From: Acidovorax sp. A79
Lineage (GTDB): Bacteria > Pseudomonadota > Gammaproteobacteria > Burkholderiales > Burkholderiaceae_C
DNA: 64,000 nt
Assembly: GCF_041154505.1 (NCBI RefSeq)
Contig: NZ_AP028672.1
Span: 2,498,001-2,562,000, forward strand
Reading direction: 5' to 3'
Below are positions 30,138 through 39,752 of this stretch, piece by piece (the first letter of the stretch is position 1; each line of letters starts with the position of its first letter). The position numbers and the translations under genes were made by a program. The notes below the pieces were generated by a model. That model ran no database searches, was not told where the DNA came from, and saw nothing but the letters and a program-made list of their open reading frames with translations.

Positions 30138-30575
30138 CAGCCGGCCCCGCCCCCTTGAAATCACGCCCACCCCAAGCCCCGCCCCGCCTGTACAGGCCAT
30201 CTCTGTCGTACCCACAACCATTCCTTTTTCGGCCCACAGGGCCTGTTTCTTTTTTTCGCGCCGAGCACCTTGCCGAACCACCGGTGGAATTCAGAACCTG
30301 CGAGGGAAAACCCGGTGCCACGCGGGGCTGCCGCGCACCGCGCCCCAGGCTGCGGCCGGCTGCATGCGGACACCCCGGGGTGCCACCGCGCGCGCCGGCC
30401 GCCAGTGTAACTTTACGTAAGCAAAGACGATCCGGCGGCGGCCCGGGGCGCGAGGTGGGGCACCCGGTCGCCAACGCGCTCCTCGCGCGCACCCATCACC
30501 GCGGCCACCGTCAGCGCGCTCTTGCGCTGCAGCGCTGCGGTGTAGCATGGGCGCACCTCATTCGCGGCGCACACC
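30138..30575. other. 438-base intergenic region, no gene seen
   Basis: This region separates the divergent CTERM protein and hydrolase genes. I see no convincing coding frame, RNA gene or terminator. It holds a TTACGTAA palindrome at 30413-30420 and a T-rich stretch at 30246-30256. Promoters for both genes must lie here but are not clear. Confidence 0.6.
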
Positions 30576-31469
30576 ATGCACTGGTTCCAAGGATTCAACA
30601 CCCAACGTATCGCCACGGGCGGGGCAGATATCTTTGTGCGCACGGGCGGCAACGCCGAGGGGCCGCCGCTCTTGCTGCTGCACGGGTTTCCGCAAACGCA
30701 TGCGCTGTGGCACCGCGTGGCGCAGCAACTGCAGCACGACTACTTTTTGGTGATGCCCGATTTGCGCGGCTATGGCGACTCGTCGCACGCTCCCGGCCTG
30801 CCCGGCCACGCCAACTACAGCAAACGCGCGATGGCGCAGGACATGGCCGAGGTCATGACGGCGCTGGGCCATGAGGCGTTCTTCCTGTGCGGCCACGACC
30901 GGGGCGGCCGCGTGGCGCACCGCCTGGCGCTGGACCACGCGGCGCGCGTGCGCAGGCTGTGCGTGATCGACATCGCGCCCACGCTCGACATGTACGCCCG
31001 CACCGACATGGATTTCGCGCGGGCCTACTACCACTGGTTCCACCTGATCCAGCCCGCGCCGCTGCCCGAGACCATGATCGGCGGCAACGCGCGCGCCTAC
31101 CTGCACGCCAAGCTGGGCGGCTGGGGCAGCGCGGGCCTGGCCCACATCGAACCCCAGGCCCTGGCCGACTACGAGCGCTGCTTTTGCACGCCCGAGGCCA
31201 TCCACACCGCGTGCGAGGACTACCGCGCCAGCGCGGGCATCGACCTGGACCACGACCGCACGGGCCGCGCGCAGGGCGAGAAGATCGCCTGCGACACGCT
31301 GGTGCTGTGGGGCGAGCACGGCGTGGTGCACCGGCTGTTCGATCCGCTGGCGCTGTGGCAGGCGCAGTGCGCGGGCGCCGTGACCGGCCAGGCCGTGCCC
31401 GCCGGGCACTTCATCCCCGAGCAATTGCCCGAGGCCACGGCCGGCGCGCTGCGCGCCTTCATGCGCTGA
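30576..31469 (+). CDS. alpha/beta hydrolase of the fluoroacetate/haloacetate dehalogenase family
   Basis: A 297-residue cytoplasmic hydrolase. The pattern of catalytic and binding residues follows fluoroacetate dehalogenase: oxyanion motif LLLLHGFPQTH, nucleophile D108 in GHDRGGRVAHR with R109 and R112 placed to bind the carboxylate, acid D132 in VIDIAPT, halide-pocket H153-W154 in AYYHWF, and Y216 in CEDYRA, with H278 in AGHFIPEQ as the base. The length is normal. Dehalogenation of haloacetates by ester intermediate at Asp is the family reaction; the true substrate cannot be fixed from sequence, and related enzymes act on epoxides. It is monocistronic. Confidence 0.85.
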   Translation: MHWFQGFNTQRIATGGADIFVRTGGNAEGPPLLLLHGFPQTHALWHRVAQQLQHDYFLVMPDLRGYGDSSHAPGLPGHANYSKRAMAQDMAEVMTALGHEAFFLCGHDRGGRVAHRLALDHAARVRRLCVIDIAPTLDMYARTDMDFARAYYHWFHLIQPAPLPETMIGGNARAYLHAKLGGWGSAGLAHIEPQALADYERCFCTPEAIHTACEDYRASAGIDLDHDRTGRAQGEKIACDTLVLWGEHGVVHRLFDPLALWQAQCAGAVTGQAVPAGHFIPEQLPEATAGALRAFMR

Positions 31470-31688
31470 CGGCGCGGGCCCGGGCCGCGCACGGACCACA
31501 ATCGCCGCGGCAGGCGTGCATTTGTTCACGCAGGCCCCGGCCGGCGCCTGCCGCCGGGCACGCGCAGGGGCTCCGGCGTTCCTAGAATCCGCCGCTTCGC
31601 AGCTGCGGAATCCGTTGCGAAGGCCTGTGCGCAGGCACCCCGTTTTCCGCAGCGCCCCCCCAAAACAAGCCCTGCCGATTGCGCGACC

Positions 31689-33566
31689 ATGCCCCCTTTC
31701 ACCGCCACCCAGAACCAACTGCTCACCGAGCACCTGCGCAGCTTTCTGCACGGCATCGAGCCCGAGGCGCTGGAGCTGCTGCGGGCCCACCTGGAATGGG
31801 TGGAGGTGCCCGGCGGCAGCACGCTGATGGCGCAGGGCGAGCCGGGCGAATCGATGTACCTCACGGTGAGCGGCCGCCTGCGCGCCTATGTGCGTGGCGA
31901 CGACGGCCACCAGCGCCGCGTGGCCGACATGGGGCGCGGCCAGGTGATCGGCGAGATCAGCCTGTTCACCGATGCCCCCCGCGCCGCGACCGTGGTGGCC
32001 GTGCGCGACTCGGTGCTGGTGCGCCTGACCAAGGACGTGTTCAAGACCCTGCTGGCCAGCAGCGCGCAGGTGTCCATCGCGCTCACGCGCCAGATCATCC
32101 AGCGCCTGCAGTCCGGGACGGCCGCCAACGTGGCCGCGCTGGAGCGCCCCGTGGCCATGGGGCTGCTGCCGATCAGCGCCGGGGTGGACCTGCAGGGCTT
32201 CGGCCAGGGCATGGCACGCCAGCTGGGCCTCATCGGCCGTGTGCGCGTGGTGGATTCCACCACGGTGGACGCCGAACTGCGCGAGGCCGGCATCGCGCAG
32301 CGCGAGGGCGCCGACGCCACGGCCAACCGGCGCATCGCCATGCTGCTCGACGAGATCGAGGCGCGCAACGACTTCGTGCTGCTGGTGGCCGACCCCGAGC
32401 CCACGCCCTGGACCCGCCGCGTGAGCCGCCACTGCGACGAGCTGCTGCTGCTGGCCGACGCGCAGGCCGAGCCCGCCCTCCACGCCATCGAGGAGCAGTG
32501 CCTGCTGCGCCGCGCGCCGCTGGCCGAGGCCGCCGAGATCCTGGTGCTGCTGCACCCGGCCGGCACCCGGTGCCCGCAAGGCACCCAGCGCTGGCTGGAC
32601 CGCCGCCCCGTGGCCGACCATCTGCACGTGCGCCCCGCCCTCGACCGCGACATGGCGCGCCTGGCCCGCATCCAGAGCCGCACGGCCGTGGGCCTGGTGC
32701 TGGCCGGTGGCGGCGCGCGCGGCTTCGCGCACCTGGGCGTCTACCGCGCGCTGCAGGAAGAAGGCGTGGAGATCGATTGCGTGGGCGGCACCAGCATCGG
32801 TTCGGTGATGGCGGCGTACGTCGCCTCCGACCAGCCGCTGGAGGCCGTGATGGCCAATGCGCGCGAGGCCTTTCGCACCAACCCCACGGGCGACTTCAAC
32901 CTGCTGCCGCTGCTGTCGCTCATCAAGGGCCGGCGCCTGCGCCACATCCTGCACGCGGCCGTGGAGCGGCTGGTGGGCTTCCCCGCGCAGATCGAGGACC
33001 TGTGGAAGAACTACTACTGCGTGGCCACCAACTACTCCAAGGCAAGCGAGCAGGTCGTGCGCCGGGGCAGCCTGGTGAAGTCGCTGCTGGCCAGCATCTC
33101 CATCCCCGGCGCGCTGCCGCCCGTGGTGCACGAGGGCGACTTGCTGTGCGACGGCGGCACGTTCAACAACTTTCCGGTGGACGTGATGCGCGGCATGCGC
33201 GGCGTGGGCACGGTGATCGGCGTGGACCTGAACTTCAGGAAGCCCCGGCGCATCGACCTGGACGACGTGCCCACGAGCTGGGCCCTGCTGCGCGACAAGC
33301 TGCGGCCGCGCGCCAAGCGGCGCTACCGGCTGCCGTCGCTGGCGAGCTACCTGATGAACGTGACCATCCTGTACAGCATGTCGCGCCAGCGCCAGTCGCA
33401 GCAGCTCACCGACCTGTACTTCAACCCGCCCATGGACCGCGTGGGCATGCTGCAGTGGAACCGCTTCGAGCAGATCGTGCAGCAGGGCTATGCGCACGGT
33501 ACCGAGGTGCTCGACGCGCTGGATGCCGTGCGCCGCCAGCGCATCGGCGGGCTGCGGGCGGCCTGA
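31689..33566 (+). CDS. patatin-like phospholipase with cyclic-nucleotide-binding domain
   Basis: A 625-residue NTE-type protein. Residues about 15-135 form a cNMP-binding domain (GESMYLTVSGRLRAYVRG, GQVIGEISLFTDAPRAATV). A middle region follows (about 150-330). The patatin domain begins VGLVLAGGGARGFAHLGVY, has the nucleophile S369 in GGTSIGSV, and the dyad aspartate D488 in CDGGTFNNFPVDV. By family knowledge such proteins are lysophospholipases associated with membranes and may be regulated by the N-terminal domain. A repeat copy lies just after its stop. The ATG at 31689 has no strong ribosome site. Confidence 0.92.
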   Translation: MPPFTATQNQLLTEHLRSFLHGIEPEALELLRAHLEWVEVPGGSTLMAQGEPGESMYLTVSGRLRAYVRGDDGHQRRVADMGRGQVIGEISLFTDAPRAATVVAVRDSVLVRLTKDVFKTLLASSAQVSIALTRQIIQRLQSGTAANVAALERPVAMGLLPISAGVDLQGFGQGMARQLGLIGRVRVVDSTTVDAELREAGIAQREGADATANRRIAMLLDEIEARNDFVLLVADPEPTPWTRRVSRHCDELLLLADAQAEPALHAIEEQCLLRRAPLAEAAEILVLLHPAGTRCPQGTQRWLDRRPVADHLHVRPALDRDMARLARIQSRTAVGLVLAGGGARGFAHLGVYRALQEEGVEIDCVGGTSIGSVMAAYVASDQPLEAVMANAREAFRTNPTGDFNLLPLLSLIKGRRLRHILHAAVERLVGFPAQIEDLWKNYYCVATNYSKASEQVVRRGSLVKSLLASISIPGALPPVVHEGDLLCDGGTFNNFPVDVMRGMRGVGTVIGVDLNFRKPRRIDLDDVPTSWALLRDKLRPRAKRRYRLPSLASYLMNVTILYSMSRQRQSQQLTDLYFNPPMDRVGMLQWNRFEQIVQQGYAHGTEVLDALDAVRRQRIGGLRAA

Positions 33567-33590
33567 GAAGCAGCCCGCGCGGTGCGCGGG

Positions 33591-33655
33591 TTTCAAATCA
33601 AAAAAGGCCGTGGCGCTTGCTTGACAAGCGCCAATTGCTATTTATTTAATAGCAA
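33591..33655 (-). repeat. dispersed palindromic repeat family A, copy 3
   Basis: GGCGCTTGCTTGACAAGCGCC palindrome with AT-rich flanks (TTTCAAATCAAAAAAGGCC on one side, ATTGCTATTTATTTAATAGC on the other). It fills the gap between the convergent patatin and SEC-C genes and could also act as a bidirectional terminator. Confidence 0.8.
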
Positions 33656-33677
33656 ACCGACCGATAGAGACCGGGAC

Positions 33678-34502
<825 letters not shown>

Positions 34503-34659
34503 GGCAGGGCTCCGGTCAATCGCTCAGGGGCGAAGAAGAACAATTTTTTACTTCTATGATGCTGCGCAGGTCCGCCGCTTGCGGCCGGGCCTGCGAAAAG
34601 GCGGCCAGTGTAGCCCTCTCGCCGCCTGGCGCCCGGCATCCCGCAGAATCAGGACCCCC

Positions 34660-36402
34660 ATGATCCACCAACTCAACTCCCTGTACCCGGTGCGCTACAC
34701 GGCCTTTGCGCTGTGCGTTTTCGGGCTGCTGCTGTCGCTGTTCGCGCTGGTGGCCTTTAGCGTGGGACTGCCCGTGGTGCTGGTGTTCGCCGCCCTGGTG
34801 GCCGTGGGCGTGTACGACCTGCAGCAGTCGCGCCACGCCATCCTGCGCAACTACCCGGTCATCGGCCACATCCGCTTCATGCTCGAATACGTGCGGCCCG
34901 AGGTGCGCCAGTATTTCATCGAAAGCGACAGCGAGGCCGCGCCGTTCTCGCGCGCGCAGCGCTCGCTGGTGTACCAGCGCGCCAAGGGCGACCCGGACAA
35001 CCGCCCCTTCGGCACCCACCTGGACGTGGGCGCGCAGGGCTACGAATGGGTGAACCACTCGCTCGCGCCCACGCAGCTGCCGTCGCACGACTTTCGCGTG
35101 TGGATCGGCGGCAGCCCGGACGCGCCATCGCGGTCCGTCTCACCCTGTACCCAGCCCTACCACGCGAGCGTGTTCAACATCTCGGCCATGAGCTTTGGCG
35201 CGCTGTCGGCCAACGCCATCCTGGCGCTCAACCAGGGCGCCAGGAAGGGCGGCTTCGCGCACGACACGGGCGAGGGCAGCATCAGCCAGCACCACCGCGT
35301 GCACGGCGGCGACCTGATCTGGGAAATCGGCTCGGGCTACTTCGGCTGCCGCAATCCCGACGGCACGTTCAGCGAAGAGCGTTTTGCGGCCAACGCCACC
35401 GACCCGCAGGTCAAGATGATCGAGCTGAAGCTGAGCCAGGGCGCCAAGCCCGGCCACGGCGGCGTGCTGCCCGGGGCCAAGGTCACGGCCGAGATCGCGG
35501 CCGCGCGCGGCGTGAAGGAAGGCGAGGCCTGCATCTCTCCCGCCAGCCACAGCGCCTTCCGCAACCCGGTGGAGATGATGCAGTTCATCGCCAGGCTGCG
35601 CACGCTCTCGGGCGGCAAGCCCACGGGCTTCAAGTTCTGCCTGGGCCACCCGTGGGAGTGGTTCGCCATCGTCAAGGCCATGCTGGTCACCGGCATCACG
35701 CCCGACTTCATCGTGGTCGACGGCGCCGAGGGCGGCACCGGCGCGGCCCCGGTGGAGTTCAGCGACCACGTGGGCGCGCCGCTGCAGGAGGGCCTGCTGC
35801 TGGTGCACAACACGCTGGTGGGCGTGAACCTGCGCGACCGCGTGCGCATCGGCTGCGCGGGCAAGGTCATCAGCGCCTTCGACATCGCCCGCATGATGGC
35901 GCTGGGCGCCGACTGGTGCAACGCGGGGCGCGGCTTCATGATGGCGCTGGGCTGCATCCAGGCGCAAAGCTGCCACACCGGCCACTGCCCCACGGGCGTG
36001 ACCACGCAGGACCCGCTGCGCCAGCAGGCCCTGGTGGTGCCCGACAAGGCCACGCGCGTGGCGCAGTTCCACCGCAGCACGCTGCACGCGCTGCAGGAGC
36101 TGGTGCAGGCCGCCGGCCTCACCCACCCCAAGGACATCACGGCCCACCACATCGTGCGCCGCATCAGCGACACCGAGGTGCGCCTCTTGTCCAACCTCAT
36201 CACGCGCATGCTGCCCGGCGCGCTGCTGGGCCCGCTGGACGCGCAGCACAACGTGTTCCGCCTGTACTGGCCCCTGGCCAGCGCGCACAGCTTCCAGGCC
36301 AGCGAGCCCGCGCTGGAGCCCTCCATCCCGCACCATGTGGAGCTGGTCCATGCGGCGGCGGCAGGCACCGCCGCCGCGGTGGCAGGGGACGCGGCCGTAT
36401 GA
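34660..36402 (+). CDS. membrane-anchored FMN-dependent glutamate synthase-like oxidoreductase
   Basis: A 580-residue protein with the FMN/Fe-S core of glutamate synthase. The ATG at 34660 follows AGGA. Two N-terminal membrane helices (about residues 12-58) precede the barrel: FNISAMSFGALSANAILALN, DTGEGSISQHH, GHGGVLPGAKVTAEIA and VVDGAEGGTGAAPVEF. A cysteine cluster CNAGRGFMMALGCIQAQSCH with CPTGV is placed like the 3Fe-4S ligands. There is no amidotransferase domain, so it is not a complete glutamate synthase; the natural donor and product are unknown. Its stop overlaps the start of a kinase-like gene, suggesting joint function. Confidence 0.88.
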   Translation: MIHQLNSLYPVRYTAFALCVFGLLLSLFALVAFSVGLPVVLVFAALVAVGVYDLQQSRHAILRNYPVIGHIRFMLEYVRPEVRQYFIESDSEAAPFSRAQRSLVYQRAKGDPDNRPFGTHLDVGAQGYEWVNHSLAPTQLPSHDFRVWIGGSPDAPSRSVSPCTQPYHASVFNISAMSFGALSANAILALNQGARKGGFAHDTGEGSISQHHRVHGGDLIWEIGSGYFGCRNPDGTFSEERFAANATDPQVKMIELKLSQGAKPGHGGVLPGAKVTAEIAAARGVKEGEACISPASHSAFRNPVEMMQFIARLRTLSGGKPTGFKFCLGHPWEWFAIVKAMLVTGITPDFIVVDGAEGGTGAAPVEFSDHVGAPLQEGLLLVHNTLVGVNLRDRVRIGCAGKVISAFDIARMMALGADWCNAGRGFMMALGCIQAQSCHTGHCPTGVTTQDPLRQQALVVPDKATRVAQFHRSTLHALQELVQAAGLTHPKDITAHHIVRRISDTEVRLLSNLITRMLPGALLGPLDAQHNVFRLYWPLASAHSFQASEPALEPSIPHHVELVHAAAAGTAAAVAGDAAV

Positions 36403-37202
36403 CGATGGACACCCCCGACTACGGCGCCTTCCTGCAGCAGCACCTGGCCACGCAGCCCCACGCCGTGATGGCCCACGTGCTGGGCGGCGAACAGATCTGG
36501 ATCAAGCGCGCGGGCGCGCCCCACGGCAAGGGGCGCTACCGCGCCATGGCCGCGCTGGCCGGCCTGCTGCGGCTCCCGGTGCTGCGCCCCGTGCCCAACC
36601 CCGGCGGCACCGCCGCCATCGCCACCGAGGTGCGGCGCCTCACGGACCTGGCGGCGCGGGGTGTGCGCGTGCCCGTAGTGCTGGCCGCGCAGCGAGATGG
36701 CTTCGCGATGCGGCACCTGGGCCGCACGGGGGAGGAGACCCATTCGCTGGGCAACGAGATCGACCATGCCGTGCAGGCGGGCGACACGGCGGCCGTGCTG
36801 GCGCTGTGGCAACAGGGGCTGGACACACTCGCCCATGTACACCGCCAGGGCACGTGCCTGAGCCAGGCCTTTGCGCGCAACCTGGTGCGCTGCCCCGATG
36901 GCGAAGTGGCCTGCATCGACTTCGAGGACGATCCTGCGTCCGTGCTGCCGCTGCCGGTATGCCATGTGCGCGATGCGCTGTGCTATGCGCACTCCACGGC
37001 CATCTATCTGCACCAGAGCGGCACGCTGGGCGAGGGGCGCGAGCGCTGGGCGGCGTGGGTGGCGCGGGGGAGCACGGAGATGCGGGAGGTGCTGGCGACC
37101 AGCGTTCGCCGGATGGGGTGGATGCGGCAACTGCCTGCGAGCCGCAAGCTGGGGCGGGACTTGCAGCGGGTGCGGGCGGCGTATGACTTGCTGGCCCCCT
37201 GA
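36399..37202 (+). CDS. kinase-like protein (InaA/Bud32-related)
   Basis: A 267-residue protein with a weak protein-kinase-like fold. The putative ATP-lysine region is VLGGEQIWIKRAG (about residues 27-39). A catalytic-loop-like segment, HRQGTCLSQAFARNLVRC, is followed by ACIDFEDDP in the place of the DFG metal motif. The usual HxD aspartate is not obvious, so activity is uncertain. Similar proteins are annotated as lipopolysaccharide kinase InaA-like or Bud32-like. It overlaps the preceding oxidoreductase gene by 4 bases (ATGA), so it is probably co-translated. An alternative ATG is at 36405. Confidence 0.7.
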   Translation: MTMDTPDYGAFLQQHLATQPHAVMAHVLGGEQIWIKRAGAPHGKGRYRAMAALAGLLRLPVLRPVPNPGGTAAIATEVRRLTDLAARGVRVPVVLAAQRDGFAMRHLGRTGEETHSLGNEIDHAVQAGDTAAVLALWQQGLDTLAHVHRQGTCLSQAFARNLVRCPDGEVACIDFEDDPASVLPLPVCHVRDALCYAHSTAIYLHQSGTLGEGRERWAAWVARGSTEMREVLATSVRRMGWMRQLPASRKLGRDLQRVRAAYDLLAP

Positions 37203-37349
37203 GCCCCGCGCGAGCGGCCGGGTCGCCCAAGGGCGAGAGAAGAGGTCGCGCGGCCGTCCTTAATACGCCGTAGGCATTGGCTGACAGGGCCTTGCGGGCG
37301 GCGCACCTATCGTGCAGGCAGGTGCGCCGCACCCTTCAAGACCTCCGCA

Positions 37350-39209
37350 ATGCCCAACTCCTCTGCCGCCGCTGCCCTGCCTGAACCCCACCCCGCCGCG
37401 GCGCCGCCTCCCCCCACCAGGAAACCCCGCCGCAGGCGCCCGCCGACCCTTTCCCTGGCCGCCTGGAAACAGTTCATGGCCGTGGCCCGCCCGTACTGGA
37501 CGGGCGACCGGAAACGCACCGCCTGGGGTCTGCTCGCGCTCCTGGTGGGCCTCATGGTCTGCGAAACCCAGCTGGCCGTGATGCTCATCGACAAGACCGG
37601 GGAAATGACCTCGGCCCTGGCCGCGAGGCAGGCGGACCGGTTCTGGGCCGCCGTGCGCGCCTGCCTGGTGGTGCTGGCCTTCGCGGTGCCGGTGTACGCC
37701 TTCTACTACTACATGCGCGACGCCTTCTCCAACCACTGGCGCCGCTGGCTCACGCACCGGTTCCTGGACGGCTACCTGGGCGAGCGCCACTACTACGAGA
37801 TCGGCGCGGGCAACGACATCGACAACCCCGACCAGCGCATCAGCGAAGACATCAACACCTTCACCGGGCGTTCCACGCACTTCCTGCTGATCTTCCTGGG
37901 CTCGCTCATGCAGCTCGTGGCGTTCAGCGCCGTGCTGTGGTCCATCTCGCACACACTGGTGGCCTTCCTGGCGGTGTATGCGCTCATGGGCACCTTCGGG
38001 GCGCTGTACCTGTTCGGCGCGCCGCTGATCCGGCTGAACTTCTGGCAGATCCGGCGCGAAGCGGATTTCCGCTTCGGCCTGATGCGGCTGCGCGAGAACG
38101 CGGAATCCATCGCCTTCTACCGGGGCGAACCGCAGGAGCGTGCGCAGATCGACCACCGGTTCGAGGCCGCGTTCACCAACTATGCACGGCTCATCAAGAA
38201 GCAGCGCTCGCTCAATCTCTACCAGCGCTCGTTCAGCCAGCTCACGCTGGTGCTGCCCAGCATCATCCTGGCTGGCCAGGTGCTGTCGGGCGAACTGGAG
38301 GTCGGGCGCGCGATCCAGGCGGCGGGCGCATTCGCCGCGGTGCTCACGGCCGTCTCGCTGATCGTCGACAACTTCGAGAGCCTGAGCCGCTTCGTGGCGG
38401 GCATCGACCGGCTGCACGCCCTGTCGCAGGTGGTGCTCAAGACTCCCGCCACGCCCACGCCCTGGGCCGAACAACCGGCTGCCGCGCCCTCCACGCCCCC
38501 GGCCGCACTGCCAGAGACGGAGGCCGCGCCCCCGCCGCAGATCGCCCGGTGCGCGGGGGACGCGCTGGCGCTGGAAGCCCTCACGCTGTACACGCCGCAG
38601 TTCGGCCGCCTGCTGGTGCAGGACCTGTCGCTGCGGCTGCAGCCGGGCGATGCGCTGCTCATCACCGGGCCCAGCGGCTGCGGCAAGAGTTCGCTGCTGC
38701 GTGCCATCGCGGGCTTGTGGCGCACGGGCAGCGGCACGGTGCGGCACCCGCCGATGGAAGAGGTGTTCTTCCTGCCGCAGCGCCCCTATATGCAGGTCGA
38801 TACGCTGCGCAGCCAGATCATCTACCCCAGCAAGCAGACGGAACTGCCCGACGAACGCCTGCTGGAACTGCTGCAGGAGGTGCACCTGGAATCCCTGGCC
38901 GGGCGCGTGGGCGGGCTCGACGCCACGCATGACTGGGAAAAGCTGCTGTCCACCGGCGAACAGCAGCGCCTGGCCTTTGCGCGGGTGCTCGCGCATGCCC
39001 CGCGCATCGTGGTGCTGGACGAGGCCACGAGCGCGCTGGACAGCGCCAACGAAGCCGCGCTCTACGAGCGACTGCGCGCCAGCGGCACCACGCTGGTCAG
39101 CATCGCGCACCGCCCCGCCGTGCTCCGCCACCACACACACGTGCTGGAGCTGCGCGGTGAGGGGGCATGGCAGGTGCACGCGGCGGGCGAGTTCAGCTTC
39201 GAGCGCTGA
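37350..39209 (+). CDS. SbmA/YddA-type ABC transporter (membrane + ATPase fusion)
   Basis: A 619-residue half-transporter of the ABC_membrane_2 group (YddA, SbmA, ABCD-like). After a Pro/Ala/Arg-rich N-tail (1-30), membrane helices fill about 55-345, including FAVPVYAFYYYMRDAFSNHW and NPDQRISEDINTFT, the EAA-like segment of this group. The ATPase has Walker A GPSGCGKSSLLRAIAGLWR, signature LSTGEQQRLAFARVL and Walker B IVVLDEATSALD, with the switch H in SIAHRP. The LSTGE variant is normal for this group. The cargo is unknown; peptide or long-chain molecule transport is the family theme. It is convergent with the PIN gene. Confidence 0.9.
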   Translation: MPNSSAAAALPEPHPAAAPPPPTRKPRRRRPPTLSLAAWKQFMAVARPYWTGDRKRTAWGLLALLVGLMVCETQLAVMLIDKTGEMTSALAARQADRFWAAVRACLVVLAFAVPVYAFYYYMRDAFSNHWRRWLTHRFLDGYLGERHYYEIGAGNDIDNPDQRISEDINTFTGRSTHFLLIFLGSLMQLVAFSAVLWSISHTLVAFLAVYALMGTFGALYLFGAPLIRLNFWQIRREADFRFGLMRLRENAESIAFYRGEPQERAQIDHRFEAAFTNYARLIKKQRSLNLYQRSFSQLTLVLPSIILAGQVLSGELEVGRAIQAAGAFAAVLTAVSLIVDNFESLSRFVAGIDRLHALSQVVLKTPATPTPWAEQPAAAPSTPPAALPETEAAPPPQIARCAGDALALEALTLYTPQFGRLLVQDLSLRLQPGDALLITGPSGCGKSSLLRAIAGLWRTGSGTVRHPPMEEVFFLPQRPYMQVDTLRSQIIYPSKQTELPDERLLELLQEVHLESLAGRVGGLDATHDWEKLLSTGEQQRLAFARVLAHAPRIVVLDEATSALDSANEAALYERLRASGTTLVSIAHRPAVLRHHTHVLELRGEGAWQVHAAGEFSFER

Positions 39210-39260
39210 GCACCACCGCCGCGGGCCGGGGCCTGTGCGCCCCGCCGTGCGCGGCCTCCG

Positions 39261-39752
39261 TCAGGCCAGGGCAGGCGCTGGCTCGGCGGCGGGCTGCAGC
39301 ACCAGCGCCGTCGCCACGTGCGCATCCAGCGCGAGCAGCCGCTTGCGCATGCAGACCACGGCCTTGTCCTTGCTCAGCAAAATCGCCCGGTGCGCGGCGG
39401 CCAGGTCGATGAACTTCTGGTCGTCCGCGTCCTTGCACACATAGGCCACCTTGGGCGCAACATCCACCCGCTGCACCTGCACATCAAACGCGGACAGCAC
39501 CTGCGCCGCGTCCACGCGGTAGTAGTCCATGCGCTCTGCGATGTGCGGGTAGGCCAACACCCGCTCCAGCTCATCGCGCATGACCTGCGTGGCGATCCAT
39601 GACAGGCGCCCCTGGGCCAGCAGCGTGCGCAGCGGCGCGGTACGCGGGTCGCTGAAGATCAGCAGGTCCAGCGCCACGTTGGTGTCCACCACCACGGGGC
39701 GCGCGGGCTCGCCCTCAGCGGCCTCGGCGGGCAGCGAAAGCTCAACCCGCAT
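39261..39752 (-). CDS. PIN-domain ribonuclease-like protein
   Basis: A 163-residue PIN protein of the group annotated as putative toxin, PIN family. The metal-binding acidic residues are D in VVVDTNVALDLL, E in MRDELERVLAYP, and the DADDQKFIDLAAAH cluster. The ATG at 39752 overlaps the end of the THUMP methyltransferase gene by 11 bases, so it is probably the last gene of that operon. No antitoxin gene flanks it, so a toxin role is doubtful; RNA processing linked to the methyltransferase is equally possible. Confidence 0.85.
   Translation of the reverse strand: MRVELSLPAEAAEGEPARPVVVDTNVALDLLIFSDPRTAPLRTLLAQGRLSWIATQVMRDELERVLAYPHIAERMDYYRVDAAQVLSAFDVQVQRVDVAPKVAYVCKDADDQKFIDLAAAHRAILLSKDKAVVCMRKRLLALDAHVATALVLQPAAEPAPALA

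Noticed and set aside
30413..30420. TTACGTAA palindrome as an operator
   Set aside because: Only 8 bp and a single copy; expected by chance in 64 kb often enough to give no support.
33591..33655. Simple terminator after the patatin gene
   Set aside because: It may terminate transcription, but sequence match to ten other sites shows that it is a member of the repeat family.
39261..39752. Toxin-antitoxin module
   Set aside because: No adjacent small antitoxin gene; only the PIN domain is supported.
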